Of a DNA stretch of 64,000 nt, positions 23,569 to 34,935 are shown piece after piece. Position 1 is the first letter of the stretch; each line of letters begins with the position of its first letter. The stretch is from Ursus arctos (Eukaryota; Chordata; Mammalia; Carnivora; Ursidae), in the NCBI RefSeq assembly GCF_023065955.2, contig NW_026622797.1, forward strand, positions 56,479,689-56,543,688. The letters are read 5' to 3'. Below the pieces are notes generated by a model. It was not told the DNA's origin and made no database searches. It worked only from the letters and a program-made list of their open reading frames with translations. Made by a program: the position numbers and the translations under genes.

Positions 23569-23699
23569 TCAAGAACATTTCTTGACCTCTTTCAGTATTG
23601 CAACTAATTTAAATTAATCTAAAGTCATTGAATTGACTGTCCTTCTACAAGGATGACTCTCAGATTTTTTTCTCTGGCTCAAATAACTCTAACATGCTC

Positions 23700-24335
23700 T
23701 GATCATTTAGAAATTTAAAAAAGCATAGACACAAAATGGTATTGTTTTGGTTAAGGACACAAGTCAGTAAACCAGGGCTTAATACGTAATGTAATTGCAG
23801 TTTCAACCTCCCCTAGAAATGTAGTCTCACTTGATCAGTCAGATATATTCTGGTGGGCAGAAATATTCTAATTAGTCTGTCACATGGCCTTCTCCATCCT
23901 TCAAAGGAAGATGAGGTGATCTGCATGATAAGACTCCCTGGGCTGATCGGTAGTAAGGAGGGCACATATTGCATGGTGCACTGGGTGTTATACGCAACTA
24001 ATGAATCGTCGAGCCTTACATTGGAAACCGGGGATGTACTGTATGGTGACTAACATAATATAATAAAAAATCATAAAAAAAAAGACTCCCTGGGCTTCCC
24101 TCTAAGGGAAAGTGACCATGCCTAGAACAATCCTTTATTTTTTTTTACTTTTTTGCTTATAAATTTATTGTCTTACCCTCCTTCCTATAAAACCTTCCAT
24201 TTTGTACAATTCCTCAAGCCACCCCCCATTTGTTAGATGGGAAGCTGTCTGATTCATGAATTATTTAATAAAGTCAATTAGATCTTCAAATTTACGCAGT
24301 TGAATTTTTTTGTTTTGTTTTTTGTTTTTTAATAT
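23700..24335 (+). mobile_element. Probable solo LTR (endogenous retrovirus), inside L2 copy 2
   Basis: After removing the short L1 at 23945-24081, this block has LTR-like 3' features: 'TATAAAACCTTCCATTTTG', 'GATGGGAAGCTGTCTGATTC', 'ATGAATTATTTAATAAAGTC' (AATAAA signal) and 'AATTAGATCTTCAAATTTAC'. These remind me of mammalian ERVL-type LTRs, but I cannot name the family. No internal retroviral genes are adjacent, so it would be a solo LTR. Ends are approximate. Confidence 0.5.
23930..24096 (+). mobile_element. 137-bp LINE-1 3'-end insertion with target-site duplication
   Basis: AAGACTCCCTGGGCT (23930-23944) recurs at 24082-24096. Between them, 23945-24081 holds 'GTGTTATACGCAACTAATGA', then 'ATCGTCGAGCC', 'GGGGATGTACTGTATGGTGA', 'CTAACATAATATAATAAAAA' and a short A tail. 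This is the same 3' end as the young L1 at 4640-10708, inserted in the plus orientation. Confidence 0.96.
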
Positions 24336-25245
24336 TGTTAATATACACCTGTCCACCGTACATCTCCACCTGGTATCCCACAGGCATGTTGAAGGCTACA
24401 TGAACTCAAAACTGAACTCTCACTTTTGCTCAAAATATTTTTCTTCCAAATTCCTTGCATTATAAAGCATCACCATGATCCCCATATAAGTCCCAAATAT
24501 CCCAGTCTAATTCCTCTGACTCTTCCTCATCCCTACTTATCTCTCTTCCAGCACAGAAGTTCAGGAGATTTTTCCATCTGTATATTTGTATATATATCCT
24601 TTATTTTGCATTCCCATAGCTGCTCTCATAGTCTATGTACTCATTATTATTTGTCTATACAATACTGGCTTCCCAACTGGTCTGTCTAAACAATCGTACT
24701 GCTCTTTTTATATCTTTCTTAATTCTGCCCACACGAAATTTCTAAAACATAAATTTGACTGTGACATTTCCCTGCTTTTCAGCATTTAATGCCTCCCTAA
24801 AGTTTTCAAAATAAGGGCCTTAATGTTTATCAGAAAGCACAAGGGTCTACATCTCTGTCTGCCCCTTGCTTACATATTCATTCTCACCTCCTATCACTTT
24901 ACTTGCATCCTACATTACAGCCATACTAGACATTTAGAGTTCTTCTAAAGTGCTTTCCTTTGGATGGAATCCATTTAATCCCATCGTGAACTACTCATAC
25001 TTAAGGCTGAGCTGAGATGTTGCAACTCTTAAATGAGCTTTCCTTGACCTTCACCCTGGGCCTAGTTATCACAAATATACAACCTATGGCCTCCCTTAGA
25101 GCTTTCATGTTCTTTGGCAGAAAATACTCCAAACCTTACTGAAATTATATATGAACAATCTGTTTCTAGTGTCCATGGTTGCTATCTCAGTTCTTTCATC
25201 ACCTAGCCCAATGCCTGGCCCATAGCTGAGGTCCTCAATGAATGA

Positions 25246-26299
25246 TAAAGATATAAATAAGGCCTACATTTATTTCCCATTCCCTGTAGTACAAACATTA
25301 TCATTTAACATTTATGTTCCCAGGTCTACATTCTTCAGAACATTGACTATGGTCGATATTTTTGCAAATATCTTTACCATTTTTATTTTAAAAAATAAAA
25401 CAATGCATCTTTAGAATAGTACTTTCTCTTAAAAAGCATTCTGAACAGCATCCAAATAATCATGCTATTTTTTTTATCACAAAAAAATCCTATCTTCAAA
25501 TTGCTAGCGCACTGATAAGAAATGAATAGAAATGGTAAGTTTTGGACTATTAGTAATAACAACATGACTTACACTTTTATAAATAGTGAGATTTCGTGGT
25601 GTATTTTTTTTCATTTAAGAATTACTTTTTTTTTTTTTGCTTTGAGAAAATAAATATGTTTACCACTACAGAAGTCATCAAGTTATCTAACAGAATTTAG
25701 AGATGCCTGAATGACTTATATTAGAGTTAAATAATGTCTTTTAAATTATTTGTCAATAAGCACATTGTTCAGTTTTAAAAGTTTATCTGGTTATTTAATT
25801 TCCCCTAAGATTTTCTGGAATTTAATATCCAGTTTCTAATTATCTACAGTTTGCATCCAAATGATAATCAAACCAAGTTGTCAAGACCATTGGAGAGGCT
25901 ACTCTTGCATTGGAAACAATGACACGAGACCTTTAATTTCAAGCCTGAAAATACTTACTAGCTATAGTCAGGTGGAATTGACCCTAAAACCCTAAAAGAT
26001 ATTTTTTTACTACAAAGTACTAATTTGTCCATAAATTCATTAATTTATAAAATCCAACTCATCAACATGTAGTATAAACTCTAAGTTAAAGAAATATTGT
26101 GACGATAAAATTCACATTGGACCAATAAAGTAAAATAAACATAGAATATTGAACGAATATATCCCAGTCTCTCGATACTCATCTGATATAGGTGAGCCAT
26201 GCTATCCCACAAACTATCTATTGTTGGCACTGCTGGAGACAGATATTGGGCTGTGAGGACTATACTTCTACACGAAGGTAACAATTCTTAAGCATCTTT
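25246..26299. other. Unassigned sequence
   Basis: AT-rich with a T12 run near 25628. No recognised repeat or exon. Confidence 0.35.
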
Positions 26300-27060
26300 T
26301 ATAATAGCACATCAAATAAGCTGACCTCTTTCTCTGATATGAAGCAGTGGCAAGTTGGAAAAATCCTCCAGAATCCCTGCTTTGTTCACAGACTGTGCCC
26401 ATTTCTCTCACTCTTAACACTCTCTTTCTTAGACTATTCCAGGCTTCCCTGATCCCTGAACTCCTGCTCCTAGAAGAAGACTTCAACTACTTTTATTTTG
26501 ACCTTAGTTTATACTAACACTTTCTAATTGATTAAGTTCTTTCTAGCTTATCTTTTAACTCAGGCAAAAGATCCAGTGGGCAAAGCATCCCAGGATAAGA
26601 CTAAAACTACACCCTCAAGCAATAAGGACTGCCATGATGCCAGCAAGACCCACATGATTGACCTCATGACAATGATCCACCTGACCTTTACTACACACCT
26701 GCATGTTCCCACTGACCTTTGTCTCACATTTTTCTTATATAAACCTAGAAGGATTTTCAGCACTTTGAAGACAGCCTTTGAGACACTAATCCACTGTCTT
26801 CCTGGTGTTGGCTTCACTGAAATAAATCCCTTTCTTGTTTTACCATCACTCAGTCTCTCTGCCTTTGGATTTCGTCAGTGGCGAAGAGCTGAACCTGGTC
26901 TGCTTGGGACCTCTGAAGCCAGGTGCTCTTGCACCCCTGAATCCCAGTTATACTCCCTCCCATGCTCCCTCATGGTGACTGATGTGATACCTTTGGCACT
27001 AACCTTTGTTACAAATTTGTTGCTCCCCTGTAATCGGAGGCTCAGCCCAAAACTTTCCTA
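26300..27060 (+). mobile_element. Probable solo LTR (ERV1-like)
   Basis: The block contains 'TTCTTATATAAACCTAGAAG' (TATA-box-like, near 26733), 'CTTCACTGAAATAAATCCCT' (polyadenylation signal near 26820), then 'TCTCTCTGCCTTTGGATTTC' and 'GCGAAGAGCTGAACCTGGTC'. A TATA box, polyadenylation signal and downstream CT-rich region in this order and spacing fit a retroviral LTR. No gag, pol or env reading frame flanks it. A 181-codon stop-free frame at 26528-27073 starts at TTG, not ATG, and is taken as incidental. Left and right ends are uncertain. Confidence 0.55.
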
Positions 27061-27440
27061 CAGAGTATCATGATTAGCCCTGAAGTTCATGTATTAATCA
27101 GGGTAGGCTATATTGAGCTGCAGTAATAAACTTCAAAATCTCTGTGGCTCACTCTAAGTCTGCTGCAGGTCCAGCAGCTCTATAAGAAGACATCAATTCA
27201 AGCAACGATTCAGGGATTCAGAGGGGTCCATCTTATGGCCCCACAATCTGAAAAGGAAGCTTCCATAATCACTGTGACAGGAGAAAAAGAGATCTCAAGA
27301 GTCTCACAACAGTTTTTAAATGCTCTGGCCACAGTGGGACAAAGGTCACTCACAGCCTAGACAATTAGCTAGACAATTCACATGGCCCCACTTATTCTAA
27401 AGAAGATGAAAAATGTGAAGGAACATATGCATATTTGGTA
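27061..27440. repeat. Unidentified ancient interspersed repeat
   Basis: 'TATTAATCAGGGTAGGCTAT', then 'CAAAATCTCTGTGGCTCACT' and 'GCATGGCCCC'-like words (here CACATGGCCCCACTTATTC) look like a known mammalian repeat with a gene-poor, non-autonomous structure. I cannot name the family from memory. Confidence 0.35.
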
Positions 27441-28129
27441 ACAAATATCTCATTTGAAGAACTGAATACCTTTTTCCACTAAAAAAAGTTCATTCCCAAA
27501 TAAATTAGTTTTATACTCAAATAAAAAAGAACCTACTAAGTTAAAAAATATTTAATTGACAATTTTTTACTACTAAAAGCCACATATCTTGGATTTCTGT
27601 TATTTATTAAATGAAAATGAGACCCTTAAAATTTAATATAAGTTTTCAAAAGTGGCAGTGAACCTGGACTCTTGCTCGCATAAATTCCTGTATCTTTTAT
27701 AAAATGAGAATATCAGAAAAAAATGGAGTGGGGTGATTATTTAGCAAAAGGGCTATGCTTTATAGGTATTTTTAAATTACTACACTTAAGCAACAACAGT
27801 TCTGAATTTCATAGAGATATAAACCACATCATCTTTCATTGTTCTCACACACAGACACACATACACTGAAAACAACTACTGACTTTAGTGACTTCATAGT
27901 CTAATGAAGACGGCTCTGAAGTAAACAGGTAAATAGAAATACAAATTCCGAAATGAATATGATGACAAAAGAAAGTCCAGAGTTTTTGAGAGCCTGTGGT
28001 AGAGTCAGCTAAATCAAATGCATTTGGTGGAAAGAGGGAAGGAGATTCAAAGGGATTATAAATATGCATGGTTTACATAGAAGCCGTCTCTCCATTGTTA
28101 TTAAAATTATAAGGCAGTTAAAGATGTAG
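27441..28129. other. Unassigned sequence
   Basis: No repeat or exon recognised; a short CA-rich patch lies near 27845-27866. Confidence 0.3.
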
Positions 28130-29079
28130 GTATTAAACTAACAAATACTTGAACATAATTATATGCCCAACATTGCTGGGAGTAATTGATTGTAAATATG
28201 GCTAAATCCCTGTCCTGCAGATACTTACAGTCAAATAAATACATCACATACAGTCTTAATCTCCAAACAACTGAGATACCTATGGTCAACACAAAGAACA
28301 CTAGAACTTGAACAGGAGGTTGACTTGAACTCACACTACAATGTCCAAGTAGTAACAAATACAAAGTATTATTCTAATAATAAAAATTGATGCAAAAACA
28401 TCTTAAGTGCTTTTAAAAAATCAAATCCAATTAGATAAATAGATAAATTAACTACTTTATCTAGGTAGAATAGAAACAAAATAGAATACAAGGACATTAT
28501 TAGAGCTTTAAATCATGCTAAGGAAGCACCAAAGACCAATTAGTTTCCATTGGAGCTACACAATAAAGTACACGGAAGAGGACCTAAAAACACTGAGCCT
28601 TAGAAGAAAATGGGAGCTCATTTCATGAAGTGGAAGTGAGGTGAGGAGATGGACATATAATATTGAATGAATCCTCAGAGGAACACACAAGCATATTTAG
28701 TGAATTGATGGACCACAGAGTAGGGGTGGTCATGTAGGGGATTTCAGGAAGAGGCAGCAAGCAAGATTGTTGTAGCAAGATTGTAGAGCTCCTCTGGACT
28801 GGAATGGCAAAGCTGGATTTTATTTATTTATAAAATAAATATTATTATTTTAAATTAATTATTAAATTTATTATTAATATTATTAAACTATTATTTATAT
28901 TTATTTGTAAATCTAATTGATTTGTTAATTCTGGTATAAAAGACAAATTGGCAAAGAAGCTCCACATAGTGAAATAACCATTAAAATACTCAGTTTAGGT
29001 CAAAGTAATGAAGGCATGAACTAGGTGAGTATAAAAATGAGTTAGACACAGCAAGTATTTTAGTAGAATACTGATTGTA
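28130..29079 (-). repeat. L2 LINE (antisense), left piece
   Basis: 'AAATATGGCTAAATCCCTGT' and 'CCTGCAGATACTTACAGTC' near 28190-28230 follow the reversed L2 3' end. 'AGTAATGAAGGCATGAACTA' near 29005 follows the reversed body. A local A/T-only patch (28815-28915) interrupts it, and the LTR at 29080 cuts it. Confidence 0.55.
28815..28915. repeat. A/T-only low-complexity tract
   Basis: Almost pure A and T (TTTATTTATTTATAAAATAA, ATTATTAATATTATTAAAC) for about 100 bp. Confidence 0.85.
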
Positions 29080-29630
29080 TGTAGGTGCAGGGGCCAAGGG
29101 CAAGCTGCCCCAGAATGTGCCACTTGGCATATTGGGATTTAAAGTAAAAGTTACTTAAGAGGCAGCCAATGCAAGAAGGACACTTGGACCCTCCTCTGTC
29201 CCCCTAAAAGCAGAAAATAAATCTCCCATGTGAAAGATACTCTCCCTTGTAGTAGGAGTTGAAGAGACGTACTATCCCAAAGATGGGAAATTTAGAGCCA
29301 AGAAGGCTATATAAACTCTTGTTACTTTTTACTAATTTAATACCCCTGACCAAATACTGTTTAGAATTCCTCACTCACTGAACTCCCAAACTTAAGTTTT
29401 CTTTGTCCTGTCAATTCCTCACAGGTTTATAGCCTCTTTATCTAAAAAGTATAAAAACTGCCTGCTTGGTAATTTCTTTAGGTCTCAATTTCGTAATTGA
29501 GCCTTCGTGTGCACACAATAAAACTTTGCTTTTCTTTTTTTCTCCCATTAATCTGTCTCATGTAAATTTAATTTTTAGTCCAGCTGGAAGACTTTGAAGG
29601 GTAGAAAAGAATTTTCTCTTCCTTTCATCA
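29080..29630 (+). mobile_element. Solo LTR (ERV1-like)
   Basis: It opens TGTAGGTGCAGGGGCCAAGG and can be read to '…CCTTTCATCA', so it has the TG…CA ends of a retroviral LTR. Inside are 'GGCTATATAAACTCTTG' (TATA-like, near 29309), 'AAAGTATAAAAACTGCCTGC' (second TATA-like, near 29447) and 'CACAATAAAACTTTGCTTTT' (polyadenylation signal, near 29514) followed by a T/C-rich stretch. L2 antisense sequence lies on both sides, as expected for a clean insertion. I could not find a convincing short target duplication. Confidence 0.75.
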
Positions 29631-29639
29631 GGGTTATCC

Positions 29640-30000
29640 AGAGGAAGGAAGGAAAAACTCACATAATACCTTCTTTCCTTGGTAACCAAACGCTCAGTGG
29701 CAATTCCCTGAAGAGACAACGAATTCTAAAGAAACATAAGAAGTTTTAAGATTAAATATACTTTGACTTTGACCATATTTGTTATGAGGTGAACTGACAT
29801 ACAGCAAAAGATGAAAACGCACATCTGTAGTTCAGAGGAGAGGCCAGGGACAGAGATTTATAGATGACAGTAAACTGCATGTGCCTACCAGAATGCTCGA
29901 AGACATGAAGTAGATAACATTCCCTGGGACTGGGTGTAAAATGATGCCATATCATGGAAAAGTAATTTTTGAGGGGTAGCCTGAAAAAATGGGAGTCAAT
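29640..30000 (-). repeat. L2 LINE (antisense), right piece
   Basis: 'GTAGTTCAGAGGAGAGGCCA' followed by 'GGGACAGAGATTTATAGATG' resembles the reversed L2 reverse-transcriptase region, continuing the copy interrupted by the LTR. Confidence 0.5.
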
Positions 30001-30049
30001 CAAAGAAAACAAGAATTAAATGGGAGGAACAGGGGCAATGGGAAAAAAG

Positions 30050-30455
30050 TTTCAAATCTGTGATCTGGCCCTGAACTGTTTCCAACTTCCCATTATACTC
30101 ACTCCCATCTCATCCTCAGGCATTGTAAGCTTGAACCACACTCACTATTTCCAAAACATGCTGTGCTGGTTCTCAACTCCGTGTTGCCTTGTACCTTTTA
30201 ATCTGCCTGGAATTCCCACCCACCAATCCTTTCAGATGCCACTTCCTCTGTGGAATTTCCCCACTCTTGGCCCTACTGTCTTACTTGACAAACAGTTACT
30301 TTAAAGCTGTCATCTCCCTCTGTGGTAACTGTTTTTGCATAGGTCTCTCTCATTTAAATGGGGGCTCCAGGTGGGCATACATGGGCCTTAATCCATCTTC
30401 TAAAGCCAAAGCCTTGCACATAACGGGCACTTAAGGAACATTTATTAAATATGGA
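30050..30455 (+). repeat. L2 LINE 3' end (sense)
   Basis: 'TGATCTGGCCCTGAACTG', 'CAATCCTTTCAGATGCCACT', 'TCCTCTGTGGAATTTCCCCA' and the terminal 'GCCTTGCACATAACGGGCAC' plus 'TTAAGGAACATTTATTAAAT' follow the L2 3' end in order. Confidence 0.75.
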
Positions 30456-30529
30456 AGGCTTGGGTGGGTAGGAACGCTACAGGCTTCTAAGTGGTTGAGC
30501 AGAATGAGCACAGAGAATAGGAAGTTGGA

Positions 30530-30960
30530 TTTGGCTATTTAAAGGGAAGTGATGACCTTTGTAAGAATGATTTCACTGCAGTGCTGTGGGTAGAAGCCAG
30601 ATAATAAAGGATTAAGGAAGGAGTGGGTGGTAATTAGATAGGAAAACTACAGATCACTTTCGCTACACTTTCCTACTAAAGGGCAGTGAAGAGATTAGAG
30701 AGTAACTTGAGGGGGAAGCAATGATGAGGGAAGGAATTTAAGGAGAAGGAAATCTTGAGTAGATTTATAAGCTGGAAGTAGATATTTAAGAAACCAAATA
30801 ACAGGAGTACTTGTTTGATGTAGACAGAGATGAAGAGGAAGAGATGCCAGGTGCACAGGTAGCTGAAAGTGAGTAGGAATTGTCCCTCCTCTGAGACTGG
30901 AAGGCAAAAGAAAGGAAGTGTCACACTAGAAGTTTTCTGTTGTAGATGAGAAAAATTAAG
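30530..30960 (-). repeat. L2 LINE 5' portion (antisense)
   Basis: 'AGTGATGACCTTTGTAAGAA', 'GTGGGTAGAAGCCAGATAAT' and 'GAGAGTAACTTGAGGGGGAA' match the reverse complement of the L2 ORF region. It lies head-on to the preceding sense L2. Confidence 0.6.
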
Positions 30961-31739
30961 ACCTTTCATTTCTTATGAGTCGCTACTGTGAATAGGTGGT
31001 GATGATTCTGCCACCTTCTATGATGAGGAGTTAGGAATGGGAATATGAAAAAAACAAAACCAAAACCAAAAACACTGGATGCAGAAAAAAGGAAGGCTGC
31101 GTGACTATATAATATAGAAACAAAGAAACAAACAAAAAAACCCACTTTATTAAACTGAGGCTAAATAAAGTTCCATAGTTAAGTAGAAATTTAATAAACC
31201 TTAACATATCTGGTACACATAATAAATAGGAGTCTGGTGAACAAACACCTCAGTTAATAGAGAGCTGGCTTGAAAATTATTACTGACATATATATTTTTA
31301 ATTGCTCTAGCACCAAAACTAGATGAGTTTTAATTCTGACTTTACAGTAGACAATACTTAAGGATCTTACTCTGAGAATCAGGGATATCACCTCTAATTT
31401 TCATGGTACTTGAATTGTCTAAAAAAGAAGTCGAGAAATTTCCAGTAAGTAGGAATCTAGAAAAATAATTAACAGTGCATGTCATGTTATACTATATACG
31501 TAAGTTTACTATATTAGACTGTATTAACTCCAAAGCCAATTTTTCAGAACAAAGATTTTAAAAACACAAGTGCTTATATGAAGTCAAAACTAATTTCAAA
31601 ATTCTACAGAACTTTCTTTCAAACTCTAATGATACTTAAAATTTTCTAATTCTAATCCACCGAGAAGTACCACAAATTCATCATATCGTTCATCTTCCTC
31701 AAAATATCATCATGAAGCAGGTACCTAAGATATAGTATA
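30961..31739. other. Unassigned sequence
   Basis: AT-rich; contains A-rich patches near 31050-31140. No repeat or exon recognised. Confidence 0.3.
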
Positions 31740-31985
31740 GTATTTAAAAGCCTGAGGTTTGTCATTAAACAGACCTGCTTAAATACTCAATCCACCATTT
31801 ACCAGCTAAGTGATCTTGGCAAGAGGCTTACACTGTCCACACCTGTTACCTCTTTTGTGCAATGGGGATAATAGCACCAATCTCACAGGTTTGTGGAGAA
31901 GACAAAACAACCTGCTGCACGTAAACCATTTAATAGGGTGCCTGGCACAGGGTAAGCCCTCAATAAATGGCAGTTATTGTGAGGG
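31740..31985 (+). repeat. MIR SINE (sense)
   Basis: A well-preserved MIR: 'CCACCATTTACCAGCTAAGT', 'GATCTTGGCAAGAGGCTTAC', 'GTGCAATGGGGATAATAGCA' and 'GGTGCCTGGCACAGGGTAAG' then 'CCCTCAATAAATGGCAGTTA'. Confidence 0.88.
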
Positions 31986-33649
31986 CTTCCTATAGTTCAA
32001 TCATTTTCCTTCTGACACATTTCTTCTATAATTGAATTTAAAAAAACAGCAAAAGCACATGAAGGGAGAGCTGTTAAACTTGTGAAACAATCTTAAAATA
32101 TTTCCAATATCTATCACAGAGTGATAGTAGCATTTCTTGAACAAATCAACTTTTTAAAAAAAATCTATCATATTAGCTAAATCTGCTAATGAAAGTAGGA
32201 AAATTAAATGAAGATTAAACTTTTACTATTGTAATGTTTTATAGAAAAAAGACCTTTGGATAACTTTCAAAAGTGTCCTGTCCTTATGATTAGCATTTAT
32301 GGAGATATATAGACATTTGCAATTTGGATTCACATCTGCAATATACATAGCATTAAAAATAAAAATGTACTTGTTCCAGCACCTTCTGATTAAATGCTAA
32401 CATTAAATAGTGTAATCAATTACTGAAAACTTCAGTGTTTAATACTCCATTCATAACACTGTTCCTATTGTCCTCCTTCTCCTTCATTACTAATTAGGTA
32501 ATTTTGGTTTTCTTTCTTATATTAATACATAGTGTTCCAGCGGTTAGCTAGACATTTATTACTCATATAAAAGACCCCCCTCTCCAAATTCTCCATTCAT
32601 TACCAATGTTTATATTTGTATTTACCTCAACATAAATAGTTAGGTAAAAAATTAAATCAAATAATGTTGTCAAAATGACCAAGAATTTAAAAGTGTTTGT
32701 TTCCACATACATGAAAATGTAATTTAAAAAGTAACAATTACTGAAATAATTCATATTTAAAAGTTTTACAAAATATTATAATTGTGGATTAAATAAGCAC
32801 ATATTATAAATGTTTCTTGTAAGTGAAAGAACGTACCCAACAGAAAGACAATTACGTAAAATTATGGATAAAAATGTTTAATTATGATGTGTCCTTCTCT
32901 TGACTAAACTTGAAGGCCAAATTCCTCTGGATAATAGAAGTTACTCTAAAATAGCTACATGTCTCATAATGCAGATATGTCAGATTTGACATTGAAAAGA
33001 AGAACGAAGAACTACAGCTAGCTGTTTTCTAAAAATCAAGAGAGCCATCAAATGCATGCTGCTTGCGATTAGGGGCTATATTCCACTAACCTTTCTAAGG
33101 ACCCTATAATTACAACAGCGGGGTTGACTGGAAACTAATTCTACTTAGAGCACAGCACACCTCTGCATATCCAATCACTGTGTGAAAACCTCATTTATTT
33201 TGAAGATTAACACGACTTTTGTTTTGAGTCACTAGCATAGAAAGCACTGTCACAACAGAAGCAGTAAAATCCAAGTATCAATCCCTAGTGTGGAAGGAAA
33301 CTCCAAAACGAATTAGTGAATGGTACAAGGCATCTAAACAGCATACTTTCAGTATTCAGTATTGAAATTTTTCTCAATAATATTTCAACTATCAGTACAA
33401 AAAAATGACCAGGAATGATATGAAAATTAAATTTAATTGCAACTCATTATTGTATTCTTTTCTTGTCTTTTGTATCCAGTTATAAGATCACCAGGTCACA
33501 CTGTAACCTCATCATATATTATCCATTCACTTTTGAGTGGTTACATAAAAATATGGTTAATTCGGGAAAAGATTCAAAATTTAAATCAGTATATTTAATA
33601 ACAAAGAGTATCCTTTCTACACACAGGTACAGATTTTGTTTTTTAATAG
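31986..33649. other. AT-rich unassigned sequence
   Basis: About 1.7 kb with no recognised repeat, exon or RNA gene. Confidence 0.35.
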
Positions 33650-33770
33650 CAAACATGTATCAAGAACATACTCAGTGCTGGACATTATTGTGGCACTGTG
33701 GTGGGCAAAAAATCAGTGATTCACAACCCTACTGAAAGAAGCCCCCCTTCTAGTGGAGAATACAGACATA
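33650..33770 (-). repeat. L2 LINE 3'-end fragment (antisense)
   Basis: 'CATACTCAGTGCTGGACATT' followed by 'GGCACTGTGGTGGGCAAAAA' and 'CCCCCTTCTAGTGGAGAATA' fits the reversed L2 3' end. Confidence 0.5.
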
Positions 33771-34849
33771 GAGTCTTATTAAGAGAGCATTTTAAAGCCA
33801 TACTGATGGCTGTGATAGTGATATATACCGAGTTTAATGCATAGCTCTGGAAGGCCGCCTAACCCAAACAGGAGTAGATATGGGACAGTTAGAAGAAGAG
33901 ATTTGAATTTTCTTCCAAATATAACGATGGAAATGGTCTGACCTACACAATTCTCTTGATTAATTCCACCTAATATTCCAACAGCAACAAATCAGCAGTT
34001 TGAATATTTTAATCAGCTTTGTGGATGGATTGCACAGAACAAATCTAGTGTGTGGTTGTCTAAGTGTGTCGGGATCGTGGGGCGGTGAATTCTAAAGACA
34101 TGGGTACAGGGAATAAAAAATCTTCAGGTGACTTGGCAACCTGTCCCTCTTGTCTCTCTGGGGCTGATTGGTGTCTCTTTCACTTGGAGTCTCCTCTCAT
34201 CCTGTATAATCTGCTCTTTTCCTTCTGACTTCTGCTCCCTCATAGCTTCACCCATGACTTTCCTAATTCCATTTCCCGGCTAATGGTTTTAGCCTCTGCT
34301 TACATAGAGAGACACACCTCAAATTCTGATGCCAAGTCAGGCCTAGAAGCATGGGTTAGTTGTGCATGGATCAGGAGTCCATCCAGATCTTACCAGGTAC
34401 GGACAAGGAAGTGGCCCAAACATGATCAGTCCACTGAGGCAGCTATGCCTGTCAGTAGGCAGCTTTTTGGAAAGTGGTATAGACAGGGAAACATGGACTG
34501 AGCACTGAGATTTAAGATGTCTCCTGATAAGGTTTAAAGCATTTTCTGGCTCTTTTCTATTTTAGCTCTTATTCCTATTTCTTTGTAGACTACTGTGGTT
34601 CCTTCCAATTCTCTAAAATTTCATCTATGGCCGGCAGAACCTGGTTGTTTCAACTGAACTCCCAATTATCTTTCCCTGCTGCCTTCCATGATACAAATTC
34701 AACTTGCTCATACCAGGAAGGAAACTGACTTTGGTCTTATTAGTTCTCTGCACAGGCTAAGCCCTTGACTGTAATCTCCCTGTGGTCATTTCTGCTATGA
34801 ATCTGTAATAAAATTCTGATCGTGATTCTTTTTCATTTAAGGGTCATTC
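33771..34849. other. Unassigned sequence, possibly containing an old LTR or DNA transposon
   Basis: 34060-34820 is less AT-rich than its surroundings and ends in 'GAATCTGTAATAAAATTCTG', which could be a polyadenylation region. I cannot identify a family. A 72-codon frame at 34283-34501 has no known motif. Confidence 0.3.
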
Positions 34850-34935
34850 ACTTATTCATTAGATATTTAGTTAGCTTGTACTATGTGCCAGGACTTGTAA
34901 ATGCTGAGGTTATAGGAGGGTACAAACAAAATAAG
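34850..34935 (-). repeat. L2 LINE 3'-end fragment (antisense)
   Basis: 'TATTCATTAGATATTTAGTT' followed by 'GTACTATGTGCCAGGACTTG' then 'TGCTGAGGTTATAGGAGGGT' is the reversed L2 end. Confidence 0.65.

Larger units (their letters stand above)
23000..25245 (+). repeat. L2 LINE (copy 2), interrupted by MIR and LTR
   Basis: Pieces at 23000-23370, 23570-23690 and 24335-25245 are collinear with the L2 consensus: 'AAATCACCGATGACCTCTAG', then 'CAAGGATGACTCTCAG', then 'ACATCTCCACCTGGTATCCC', 'ACAGGCATGTTGAAGG', 'CAAAACTGAACTC' and the end 'CCCAATGCCTGGCCCATAGC'. The gaps are filled by a MIR and a probable LTR. Confidence 0.75.
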
